From CAWFMO01 sp963817065 (GTDB lineage: Bacteria > Actinomycetota > Thermoleophilia > Solirubrobacterales > 70-9), in NCBI GenBank assembly GCA_963817065.1, contig CAWFMO010000001.1, forward strand, positions 372,001-436,000: a stretch of 64,000 bases of DNA, read 5' to 3'. Positions 1-6,293 of this stretch are shown here, piece after piece. Made by a program: the position numbers and the translations under genes. Every line of letters begins with the position of its first letter. The first letter of the stretch is position 1. Under the pieces are notes generated by a model, which ran no database searches, was not told the DNA's origin, and saw nothing but the letters and a program-made list of their open reading frames with translations.

Positions 1-201
1 GCCCGAGCAGGCCGCGCTCGCCGGCGAGCTGCTCGGCGCGCGCACCGTCGTCCCGATCCACTACGGCGGCTTCGAAGTCGACCCCTGGTACCTCCCGGTC
101 TCCGAGCCGTCGAGCGCTTTCAGGCCGCGGCCGCAGGGCGCCCCTACGAGGTTCTTGCGCTCGAACCGGGGGAGAGCTTCGCGAATCGCCAGGGCCTCTG
201 A
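1..201 (+). CDS. MBL-fold metal-dependent hydrolase, C-terminal fragment with a frame break
   Basis: The gene begins before the window. Frame 2 encodes the C-terminal end of a metallo-beta-lactamase-fold hydrolase: a GELLGARTVVPIHYGGF-like strand carrying the last metal-ligand His (PIHYGG), as in the UPF0173/lactonase-like branch. Around positions 100-112 the conserved reading switches to frame 1 (ERFQAAAAGRPYEVLALEPGESF), which ends at TGA 199-201. One base is missing, or two are extra. Substrate cannot be inferred. The family call rests on the His strand and the typical LEPGE(S/T) ending. The break is either an assembly error or the mark of a pseudogene. Confidence 0.6.
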   Translation, partial: ARAGRARRRAARRAHRRPDPLRRLRSRPLVPPGLRAVERFQAAAAGRPYEVLALEPGESFANRQGL

Positions 202-225
202 TAATCAAGGGGTTGGGCCTTCGCC

Positions 226-675
226 TTGGCACGGGTCATCGACAAGCGCGTTACGGCAGAGATAGAGGGCGACTTTGTCGTCTTCCTGATCGGCTTGCGG
301 ATCAACAGGTTCTGGAAGCCGTGGAAGTGGCTACCCACGCTTCTGGCGATGCCGAGGATGTTGCGCGAGCTCGAGCAGGCCCCGGAATCCGGGTTCCTCG
401 GCTCGAACCTCTACGCCGCCGGTCCGCGCCGACCGATGCTGGTCCAGTATTGGCGGTCGTTCGATCAGCTCGAGTCCTATGCCCGCGGCCACGAGGGCGC
501 CCACTGGCCCGCCTGGGTGGAATTCAACAAGCGGGTCGGCTCGAGCGGCGACGTGGGCATCTGGCACGAGACCTACCTGATCCCCGCAGGGAGCCACGAG
601 AGCGTCTACAACAACGTGCCGCCGACCGGGCTCGGCGACGCGGCCGACCTCGTTCCCGCCGCCGGCCGCCGCTAA
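226..675 (+). CDS. DUF4188-like (monooxygenase-like) protein
   Basis: 149 aa, TTG start preceded by AAGGGG at 207-212. It resembles the DUF4188 family, ferredoxin-like-fold proteins sometimes named phenylacetaldoxime dehydratase or monooxygenase-like. Visible hallmarks are an N-terminal VDKR.TAEI..DFVVFLIG.RIN.FWK segment, a central MLVQYWRSFDQLESYA...GAHWPAW block and a C-terminal GIWHETYLIPAGSHESVYNN..P.GL block. No experimentally known reaction can be assigned. It follows the broken MBL gene and converges on the next gene, sharing four bases at the stops (CTAA, 672-675). Confidence 0.6.
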   Translation: MARVIDKRVTAEIEGDFVVFLIGLRINRFWKPWKWLPTLLAMPRMLRELEQAPESGFLGSNLYAAGPRRPMLVQYWRSFDQLESYARGHEGAHWPAWVEFNKRVGSSGDVGIWHETYLIPAGSHESVYNNVPPTGLGDAADLVPAAGRR

Positions 676-1154
676 GTCTGATCCGGCTCTCCACCCATGA
701 GCTCGCTCTGGCGTCTCATGAGCTCGTCCTGATCGATCTCGCCGTTCTTGAACCGCTCCGTCAGCTTCATGAACTCATCCTTGTTGGCGAGCACCTTCGC
801 CTGCGTTTCATCCATGGTCTGCTTCTGGTCTGCCGTCAGGTCGGTGTACGTGCCGCCGACCAGCTGCTTGACGACGTTGGGCGCCTCATCCCAATCGATC
901 TCGACGTTTTCGGGATTGGCACGGTCCACGGTGACCGGCAGCACGACTCCAGGGCGCGGCCGCTTGTGAGCCTTGACCATTCCCTTCCACGTCACGTCCG
1001 TCGGTTCGAGTCCTTCGGCTGAGACGACCAGCCTGATGACGGTCCTGCTGATCAATGCGTCAGTGTCCGTCCGGTCCTGGGCCTGCAGGACCTTCGCCTG
1101 CCCGCGCACCGGATCCTCCATCGACTTGCCCCGCAGTCGTTTGAACAGCCCCAT
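672..1154 (-). CDS. Conserved hypothetical protein with SHOCT-like C-terminus
   Basis: 160 aa. I do not recognise the central domain. The protein starts with a basic MGLFKRLRGKSM segment and ends with a helical stretch (FKNGEIDQDELMRRQSEL) resembling the short SHOCT oligomerisation helix pair. The open frame continues upstream across the tRNA gene, but the ATG at 1154 is the sensible start. A -10-like TAGAGT at 1167-1162 lies 7 nt before it, so the mRNA may be leaderless; GGAGGAG further upstream is an alternative signal. No membrane segment or catalytic motif is visible. Confidence 0.55.
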   Translation of the reverse strand: MGLFKRLRGKSMEDPVRGQAKVLQAQDRTDTDALISRTVIRLVVSAEGLEPTDVTWKGMVKAHKRPRPGVVLPVTVDRANPENVEIDWDEAPNVVKQLVGGTYTDLTADQKQTMDETQAKVLANKDEFMKLTERFKNGEIDQDELMRRQSELMGGEPDQT

Positions 1155-1186
1155 GTCGGCGACTCTAACTCCTCCGGCCGATCCGA

Positions 1187-1258
1187 TGGGCGCGGCTGGT
1201 TTCGAACCAGCGACCTCTCGCGTGTGAAGCGAGCGCTCTCCCACTGAGCTACGCGCCC
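1187..1258 (-). tRNA. tRNA-Val (anticodon CAC)
   Basis: 72 nt fold cleanly. The acceptor stem GGGCGCG pairs with CGCGCCC, followed by discriminator A at 1187. The D arm is GCTCAGTGGGAGAGC, the anticodon stem CTCGC/GCGAG has loop TTCACAC (anticodon CAC, reading GUG), and the T arm is GCTGG-TTCGAAA-CCAGC. CCA is not encoded. A TACCAT box at 1274-1269 sits 10 nt upstream of the 5' end and may be its -10 element. Confidence 0.96.
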
Positions 1259-1282
1259 TGGGGCCGGAATGGTAGGCGCGAT

Positions 1283-1702
1283 CTACCCGGACATCCCCGC
1301 GGTCCGGAGGGCTTCGGCCGAATCGAGGTAGAAGCGCATCCGGATCACCTTGCCCTCGTCGAGCGTGCAGACGACCCCGAAGTGCATCTCGACCGGCAAC
1401 CCGCTGCCCCTGCCGGTCGCGGACTGGGTGGCGAGGACGACGACCTGGTCGCCGGGGGCGTCGACCAAACGGTCCGCATGGACCGACCAGTCGGCGAAGT
1501 CCTCGGTCCAGCTGCGCATGAACTCGACGAACCCCTCGCGTCCGGTATAGCGGCGGGGCCCGGGAAGCTCCTGCGCCGGAAACACCTCGACGTCCTCGGC
1601 GAGTGCTCCGGAATCGAACCAGGAACCGTAATCGCCGTGTTCCATTCCCGTCCGGAAGGCGTCGATCAGCCCGCTGACGACCTCGAGGTTCTGCTTCGAC
1701 AT
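1283..1702 (-). CDS. SnoaL-like / NTF2-like domain protein
   Basis: 139 aa with the pattern of a single NTF2-like cone fold: an N-terminal helix (NLEVVSGLIDAFRTG), a WFDS.ALAEDVE turn, a YTGREGFVEFMRSWTEDF helix, then alternating strands ending in CTLDEGKVIRMRFYLDSAEAL. Such proteins are small-molecule isomerases, hydrolases or binding proteins; no catalytic residue here singles out a reaction. The ATG at 1702 is preferred over longer readings because GATACT (1715-1710) lies 7 nt upstream. It is divergent from the PEP mutase/ICL-like gene with only about 33 bp between starts. Confidence 0.7.
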   Translation of the reverse strand: MSKQNLEVVSGLIDAFRTGMEHGDYGSWFDSGALAEDVEVFPAQELPGPRRYTGREGFVEFMRSWTEDFADWSVHADRLVDAPGDQVVVLATQSATGRGSGLPVEMHFGVVCTLDEGKVIRMRFYLDSAEALRTAGMSG

Positions 1703-1735
1703 CCAAGCCAGTATCGCGCCTGATAAGAAGTCCGT

Positions 1736-2527
1736 ATCGCGACCCAGCAGCAGAAGGCCGAGACGTTCCGCGCCCTCCACGAGGGCGAGCCGTTCGTGAT
1801 CCCGAATCCGTGGGACGCCGGCTCGGCCCGGATCCTCGCCGCGCTCGGCTTCGAGGCGCTGGCGACGACGAGCGGCGGCTTCGCGTTCACGCTCGGGCGC
1901 GAGGACGGCGAGGTCACGCTCGAGGAGCTCGCCGAGCACGTGAGCCTGATCGACGGCACAACCGACCTGCCGCTCTCGGTGGACATGGAGAACGGCTTCG
2001 GCCCCGCGCCCGAAGACGCCGCCCGGGCGGTCACGCGGATCGCCGAGGCGGGCGCGGTCGGCGGCTCGATCGAGGACTTCGGCGCCGAGGACGGCATCTA
2101 CGAGCTTCCCCAGGCCGTCGAGCGGATCGCGGCCGCGCGCGAGGCCGCCGACGCCCTCGACTTCCCGTTCACGCTCACCGGCAGGGCCGAGAACCACTTC
2201 CGCGGCAACCCCGACATCGAAGACACGATCGCCCGGCTGCAGGCTTACGAGAAGGCGGGCGCGGACGTCGTCTACGCCCCCGGGCTGAGCAGCACCGACG
2301 AGATCCGCGCGATCTCCGACGCGACGACGAAGCCGCTCAACGCGCTCGGCTACCTGAAGCTCTCGATGGAGGAGATCGTCGCCGCCGGCGCCCAGCGGAT
2401 CAGCCTCGGTGGAGCGCTCGCCGGGTCCGCCTACGCGCACGCGGTCGGCGTCGCCACCGCGGCACGCGACGGCGACTTCTCCTCGACCGGCGGCTGGAGC
2501 GAGGTCTACAAGCTGTTCGAAGCGTGA
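1736..2527 (+). CDS. PEP mutase / isocitrate lyase superfamily protein
   Basis: A (beta/alpha)8 barrel protein of the PEP mutase/2-methylisocitrate lyase superfamily, which cleaves or forms C-C or C-P bonds at 2-oxoacid-type substrates. Seen are IPNPWDAGSARILAALGFEALATTSGG near the N-terminus, VDMENGFG (Mg-binding loop), IEDF and the closing GGALAGSAY segment. The KKCGH catalytic loop of true isocitrate lyase is absent. The first possible GTG is 1796, but homology begins earlier (QQKAETFRALHEGEPF), and no ATG, GTG or TTG exists in frame after the TAA at 1724. ATC 1736 is given only as the leftmost plausible start. It is coupled to the next gene by a GTGA overlap. Confidence 0.8.
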   Translation: MATQQQKAETFRALHEGEPFVIPNPWDAGSARILAALGFEALATTSGGFAFTLGREDGEVTLEELAEHVSLIDGTTDLPLSVDMENGFGPAPEDAARAVTRIAEAGAVGGSIEDFGAEDGIYELPQAVERIAAAREAADALDFPFTLTGRAENHFRGNPDIEDTIARLQAYEKAGADVVYAPGLSSTDEIRAISDATTKPLNALGYLKLSMEEIVAAGAQRISLGGALAGSAYAHAVGVATAARDGDFSSTGGWSEVYKLFEA

Positions 2528-2754
2528 GCCGCTACACGCTCCGCGTCAGCGGCGAGCCGATCGACGCCGCCGCCGCCGTGCTCGGCGTGACCGGGGGCGT
2601 GTCCTCGACCAGCGCCGCTGACGACGCGCTGATTCTCTCCGTCGACGCGCCGACCCTGGCCGAGGCGAGGCGACTGGTCGAGGCGGCGCTTCCGGAGCAC
2701 GGCACGTACGCGATCGCCCGTCCCGAAGCACTGGAAGACGACCCCGACGACTAG
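2524..2754 (+). CDS. Small conserved hypothetical protein (76 aa)
   Basis: GTG start overlaps the preceding TGA (GTGA at 2524-2527), so it is translationally coupled to the PEP mutase-like gene. The 76-aa product begins SRYTLRVSGEPIDAAAAVLGV and ends in an acidic EALEDDPDD. The alternating pattern suggests a small alpha/beta domain, with no signal peptide, membrane helix or metal motif. I do not recognise the family. Coding status is supported by the tight coupling and consistent GC-rich third positions. Its stop shares CTAG with the stop of the convergent thioesterase gene. Confidence 0.55.
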   Translation: MSRYTLRVSGEPIDAAAAVLGVTGGVSSTSAADDALILSVDAPTLAEARRLVEAALPEHGTYAIARPEALEDDPDD

Positions 2755-3560
2755 CCCGGCGCCCTGGCGCCGAGCAGCAGCCCGAGTTGGCGCGACTGTG
2801 CGACCAGCGTGCCGTCGGGCGACCAGAGCACGCCGCTCTCGTCGAAGAAGCCGTCGCGGACGTAGGTGTTGTCGAAGCGGCCGAGCAGCAGCGGCCCGGG
2901 GGCCGGCAGCGGCGAGCGGAAGTGGATCGTCAGGTCGATCGTCGGCGCGGGCGCGAACTCGGGCAGCCTCGGCCACGGGGCGGGGAACCAGGCGTCGGCG
3001 AGGACCGCGATCGCGAGCTCGTCGAGCGGGCGGTCCTCGGTCAGCCCGAGCCAGCCGCCGACCAGCCCCTGATCGGCCGCGGTGAACGGCTTCTCGCCGA
3101 AGCGGTGTTGCATCACCATCCGGTCGAGGAACGGCGGCTGCGGCGCCTTTCCGCGCCCGCGCGAGGCCGGGGTCGAGACCTCGTCGGCGGCTTCGACCTC
3201 GGGCATCGGCGCGTCGTCGAGAAGCGGCCCTTCCCAGGGCTTCGAGTAGGCGGCGAGCGCGAGCCCGATCAGCTTGCCGTCCTGCTCGAGCCGCCCGCTG
3301 ACCGAGCTCAGGGAGCGGCCGGCGCGCTCGAGCTCGGCGCTGACGCTGACCGGGCCCTCCTCGGGGACGCGGAGGAAGTGCATCGTCACCGAGCGGGCCT
3401 GGCGCTCGGGGTCGCCGACCGCGAGCCCGAGGCCGCGGATCATGATCGCCATCACGTAGCCGCCGAGCGGCCCGCGCGGCGTCTGCCAGCCGGGGACGAT
3501 CTCGCCCTCCCAGCGGCCCTCGCCCGCGGGGTTGAGCGCGGTGTCGGCGTCGAAGCCCAC
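2751..3560 (-). CDS. Thioesterase family protein (double hot-dog, TesB-like)
   Basis: 269 aa, the length of a double hot-dog acyl-CoA thioesterase. N-terminal half: GWQTPRGPLGGYVMAIMIRGL, where GG-Y-A/V starts the hot-dog helix, then RSVTMHFLRVPEEGPVSV. C-terminal half: DLTIHFRSPLPAPGPLLLGRFDNTYVRDGFFDESGVLWSPDGTLVAQSRQL, the second hot-dog with its closing LVAQSRQL strand. It likely hydrolyses acyl-CoA thioesters; chain length is unknown. GTG 3560 follows the GST stop by 5 bp, with a GAGG-like signal inside the GST end, so the two form one operon. Confidence 0.8.
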   Translation of the reverse strand: MGFDADTALNPAGEGRWEGEIVPGWQTPRGPLGGYVMAIMIRGLGLAVGDPERQARSVTMHFLRVPEEGPVSVSAELERAGRSLSSVSGRLEQDGKLIGLALAAYSKPWEGPLLDDAPMPEVEAADEVSTPASRGRGKAPQPPFLDRMVMQHRFGEKPFTAADQGLVGGWLGLTEDRPLDELAIAVLADAWFPAPWPRLPEFAPAPTIDLTIHFRSPLPAPGPLLLGRFDNTYVRDGFFDESGVLWSPDGTLVAQSRQLGLLLGARAPG

Positions 3561-3565
3561 TCGCC

Positions 3566-4321
3566 TCAGCCGCCCCGGATCGCGGCCAGCGGCTCGAGCC
3601 ATTCGTCGGGCAGGACCCAGGGGATCGGCTCGGAGTCGATCATCGAGGGCAGGAGGCGGCGCGCGTGCTCGGCGGCCGGCGTTCCCTCGATCGCCTCGCC
3701 GACGCCGCCGATCGTCAGCAGCAGCCGGACCGAGGGTGCGATCTGGAAGTCGGCCGCATTGGGCTCGGCGGAGCCGATCACCCCGTCGGCGATCAGCCCG
3801 TCGATCTTGGCGATCGTCTCGGGGAGCTCGCCGAGCAGGCGGCGGACGCTCGGCTCGTCGACGTCGCGGCGCCGCTGAAGGTCCTTGGCGGAGATCCAGC
3901 CCAGCCGTCCGACGATGCCCGGGAGCGGCAGCCCGGTCGCCTCGGCGATGAAGCGGCGGTTCTCCTGGCTGCGGACGCCGCTCAGCCGCAGGATGAATCG
4001 CGGCACGTCCTGGAGGTAGGCGTCGCCCCAGCGCTCGGCCTCCTCGACCGCGGCGCGGGCCTCCGGGTCGGCGGGGAAGAGCGGCGGCTCGGGAGCCTTC
4101 GCTTCGAGCGCGCGCGAGATCTCGCGCGAGCCCTGGAGCTTCTCGCCGTCGAGCTTCAGCGCCGGCACCGTCGGCGCGGGGTAGCCGAGCGCGCGGACGA
4201 CCTGGAGGTGGAGGCCCGGCGGCAGCTTGCGGAAGCGGTACTCGATCCCCTTGTGCTCGAGCATCAGCCGCGCCGCCTGGCCGGCGTTCGAGATATCGAA
4301 GGCGTAGAGGGTCGCGGGCAC
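3566..4321 (-). CDS. Glutathione S-transferase-like protein
   Basis: 251 aa with a thioredoxin-fold N-terminal domain (LYAFDISNAGQAARLMLEHKGIEYRFRKLPPG, then YPAPTVPALKLDGEKLQGSREISRAL, the cis-Pro and gamma-Glu binding strand-turn) and an all-helical C-terminal domain containing SAEPNAADFQIAPSVRLL, the N-capping motif of GSTs. Actinobacteria often lack glutathione, so the thiol cofactor is uncertain. GTG 4321 is preceded by TACGCT (4334-4329) with a 7-nt gap, consistent with a leaderless start. First gene of a two-gene operon with the thioesterase. Confidence 0.75.
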   Translation of the reverse strand: MPATLYAFDISNAGQAARLMLEHKGIEYRFRKLPPGLHLQVVRALGYPAPTVPALKLDGEKLQGSREISRALEAKAPEPPLFPADPEARAAVEEAERWGDAYLQDVPRFILRLSGVRSQENRRFIAEATGLPLPGIVGRLGWISAKDLQRRRDVDEPSVRRLLGELPETIAKIDGLIADGVIGSAEPNAADFQIAPSVRLLLTIGGVGEAIEGTPAAEHARRLLPSMIDSEPIPWVLPDEWLEPLAAIRGG

Positions 4322-4373
4322 GGCGGGGAGCGTATCCCCGGTACGTCCGAAGGGGTCGACAAGATGCGCCCCC

Positions 4374-4868
4374 GTGTCCGCGGTCCTCGACGTCCCCCCG
4401 GGCCTGCTTCTCAAGCGCCTGCTGCTCGGCTTCTGGGCGATGTACTTCTCGATGGTCGCGATCACCAACACGATCGACCTGCTCGGCGAGCTCGGCGCCT
4501 TCGAGTGGACCTTCCTCAACTCGGGGAACTTCCAGTACCTCGAGTCCGTGGTCAAGGTCTATGACGTCGGCGAGGTGCCGACGAAGCTGCTGCTCGCCGG
4601 CGCGTTGGCGATCGAGTTGGTCGCCGCGACGCTCTTCTGGCGCGCCCTGCTCACGTTCGGGCGCGGCAGGGGCGGCAAGCGGGCGGCGGTCCAGGCGCTC
4701 TGCTTCGGGACCTTCGTCTGGCTCTCGTTCGTCTTCATGACCGAGTTCTTCGTCGCCTACACCGCCGAGTCCCCGTTCCGCGAGCTGCTCGAGATCATGA
4801 TCGCCTCGTCACTGGCGATCATCCTGATCCCGGACAAAGCCGGCGCGAACCCCCGCGAAGCGACCTAG
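4374..4868 (+). CDS. Four-helix integral membrane protein of unknown function
   Basis: 164 aa with four hydrophobic segments at about residues 12-34, 68-90, 104-128 and 138-153 (LLLGFWAMYFSMVAITNTIDLLG; LLLAGALAIELVAATLFW; ALCFGTFVWLSFVFMTEFF; LLEIMIASSLAIILI). An acidic/aromatic loop separates helices 1 and 2. No transport or enzymatic signature is recognisable. It is divergent from the GST gene (52 bp between starts) and precedes the AlgH gene by about 20 bp. GTG start; an ATG 10 bp upstream is out of frame. Confidence 0.6.
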   Translation: MSAVLDVPPGLLLKRLLLGFWAMYFSMVAITNTIDLLGELGAFEWTFLNSGNFQYLESVVKVYDVGEVPTKLLLAGALAIELVAATLFWRALLTFGRGRGGKRAAVQALCFGTFVWLSFVFMTEFFVAYTAESPFRELLEIMIASSLAIILIPDKAGANPREAT

Positions 4869-4886
4869 CGCGTTCACAATGCGGGG

Positions 4887-5411
4887 ATCGATTCAACCCG
4901 CGGCAAACTGCTGATCGCCTCGCCGACGCTGCCGGACTGGTTCGCGCGCTCGGTGATCCTGATGATCGAGCACGTCGACGACGGCGCCTTCGGGCTCGTC
5001 CTCAACCGGCCGTCCGACGCGACGGTCGGCGACGCGGTCCCGCGGCTCTCCGACGTGATCGCATCGGACGCGGTCGTCCACATGGGCGGCCCGGTACAGC
5101 CGGAGGGCGTCGTCGCGCTCGGCGAGTTCGACGACCCCGACGAGTCTCCGAAGCTCGTCGTCGGCGACGTCGGGATGGTCGACCTCGAGAGCCCGCCGCC
5201 GGGGCTCGGGCGGGTGCGGCTGTTCGCCGGCCACGCCGGCTGGGGAGCCGGGCAGCTCGACGGCGAGCTCGAGCAGGAGTCGTGGATCATCAGCGACCCG
5301 ACCCCGGAGGACCCGTTCAGCGAGGGCGACCTCTGGACCGACGCGCTGCGGCGGATGGGCGGCGAGTTCGAGCTCGTCGCGCGGATGCCGCCGGACCCTT
5401 CCGTCAACTGA
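4887..5411 (+). CDS. YqgE/AlgH family protein
   Basis: The protein matches YqgE/AlgH over its whole length: GKLLIASPTLPDWFARSVILMIEHVDDGAFGLVLNRP near the N-terminus, then HMGGPV, RLFAGHAGWGAGQLDGELEQESW and FSEGDLWTDALRRMGGEF. AlgH homologues are cytosolic proteins of uncertain biochemical role, named for alginate regulation in Pseudomonas. The start is problematic. Homology begins at RGKLLIAS (about 4899), yet no ATG, GTG or TTG lies upstream in this frame after the TAG at 4866. The ATG at 4879 is in another frame, so a one-base indel between 4881 and 4901 is likely. ATC 4887 is only the leftmost boundary. Confidence 0.85.
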   Translation: MDSTRGKLLIASPTLPDWFARSVILMIEHVDDGAFGLVLNRPSDATVGDAVPRLSDVIASDAVVHMGGPVQPEGVVALGEFDDPDESPKLVVGDVGMVDLESPPPGLGRVRLFAGHAGWGAGQLDGELEQESWIISDPTPEDPFSEGDLWTDALRRMGGEFELVARMPPDPSVN

Positions 5412-5422
5412 GCCCGCGGCGC

Positions 5423-5428
5423 TAGGAT
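5423..5428 (+). promoter_or_regulatory. -10 element of the SRP RNA gene
   Basis: TAGGAT, followed by exactly 6 nt and then position 5435, the first base of the terminal SRP RNA stem. This RNA gene independently calibrates the 6-nt spacing between -10 box and transcript start used elsewhere in this window. Confidence 0.65.
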
Positions 5429-5434
5429 GCCGAG

Positions 5435-5708
5435 TGGACCGTGCTAGGTGGGGCGTTAGCGGTGCCCTGTAACCCGCCATCCGCTATAGCGGGGCCGATG
5501 CCCGTCTGAGGGGCCGTGCCTTCGGGACCGGCTCGTCGCGGAAAGCGTTGACGGCCAGGTCCTGCGCAACACCGACCCGCGAACCAGGTCAGGTCCGGAA
5601 GGAAGCAGCCTTAAGCGACCGTCGGTGTGTGATGCAGAACAGCCTGGCTCGAGCTGACCACGATGGGTTTGCCTGGAGGCTCATCCTCGAAGTCGGGTGC
5701 ACGGTCCA
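5435..5708 (+). ncRNA. ffs: Signal recognition particle RNA, long (Alu-containing) bacterial type
   Basis: The SRP54-binding S domain is unmistakable: GGTCAGGTCC-GGAA-GGAAGCAGCC at 5588-5610. The 5' part (GGTGCCCTGTAACCCGC, then CGCTATAGCGGGGCC) matches the Alu-like domain of long bacterial SRP RNAs such as the Bacillus scRNA, as does GTTGACGGCCAGGTCCTGCGCAA ahead of the S domain. The ends pair perfectly over 10 bp (5435-5444 with 5699-5708), giving about 274 nt, followed by TTTGATTT. The RNA scaffolds Ffh for co-translational targeting of exported and membrane proteins. dnaX, often next to ffs, lies 2.8 kb downstream after three unrelated genes. Confidence 0.95.
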
Positions 5709-5746
5709 TTTGATTTCGGGGTCGCGAAGGGTGAAGATCAAAGTAG

Positions 5747-6289
5747 ATGGCGTCCAGAAAGCTGCTCACGGGGATGATCGCCGCGGCACTCGCCGCCCTC
5801 GTCTTCGCGCCCGGAGCCGTCGCCTCGAAAGCGATCACTCCCACCGCCAAGGACTTCGGCGAGCGTGCGATCGGCAGCCCGAGCGCCCCGTTCCCGTTCA
5901 CGCTCTCGGCGACTTGCATCCCCCAGGACGCGGTCCCGTGCATGTTCATGGAGAACATCATCATCGCGATCAGCGTTACAGGGGACTTCGAGGTCGTCTC
6001 GGAGACCTGCCCGGCGACCCTCATCGGCGACATCGCGGATCCCGGGTTCACGGAGACGTGCACGATCATGGTCAGGTTCACGCCGCTTGCCAGCGGTCCC
6101 AGGACGGGGACCCTGAGTACCGGTGGCCCCGGGGACCCAACGGCGGCGTTGAGCGGCAGCGGCCCGCGGATTCCACCGGCTCCCGTAGTAGTGACGACGA
6201 CGCCCCCGCCAGCCGGGAAGAAGAAATGTAAGAAGGGCCGCAAGCTGCGCAAGGGCAAGTGCGTGAAGAAGAAGCGGAAGAAGTCCTAA
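5747..6289 (+). CDS. Exported protein with ASH/Hydin-like domain and Cys-pair polybasic tail
   Basis: 180 aa. A Sec signal peptide (basic N-terminus, hydrophobic core to about residue 26, VAS cleavage) precedes one immunoglobulin-like domain. The domain pattern ITPTAKDFGERAIGSPSAPFPFTLSATC...CTIMVRFTPLASGPRTGTL resembles ASH/Hydin-type repeats that begin with 'F G . . . . G' and end in 'G...R.G.L'. A proline-rich linker leads to a tail with two cysteines 10 residues apart (CKKGRKLRKGKC) and then VKKKRKKS. Similar tails end four other proteins here. Role unknown; probably a cell-surface protein. It starts about 38 bp after the SRP RNA. Confidence 0.7.
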   Translation: MASRKLLTGMIAAALAALVFAPGAVASKAITPTAKDFGERAIGSPSAPFPFTLSATCIPQDAVPCMFMENIIIAISVTGDFEVVSETCPATLIGDIADPGFTETCTIMVRFTPLASGPRTGTLSTGGPGDPTAALSGSGPRIPPAPVVVTTTPPPAGKKKCKKGRKLRKGKCVKKKRKKS

Positions 6290-6293
6290 GGGC

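Noticed and set aside
5548..6258. Overlapping frames on both strands across the SRP RNA
   Set aside because: The region folds as SRP RNA to 5708 and then encodes the exported protein at 5747; the other frames lack any recognisable domain.
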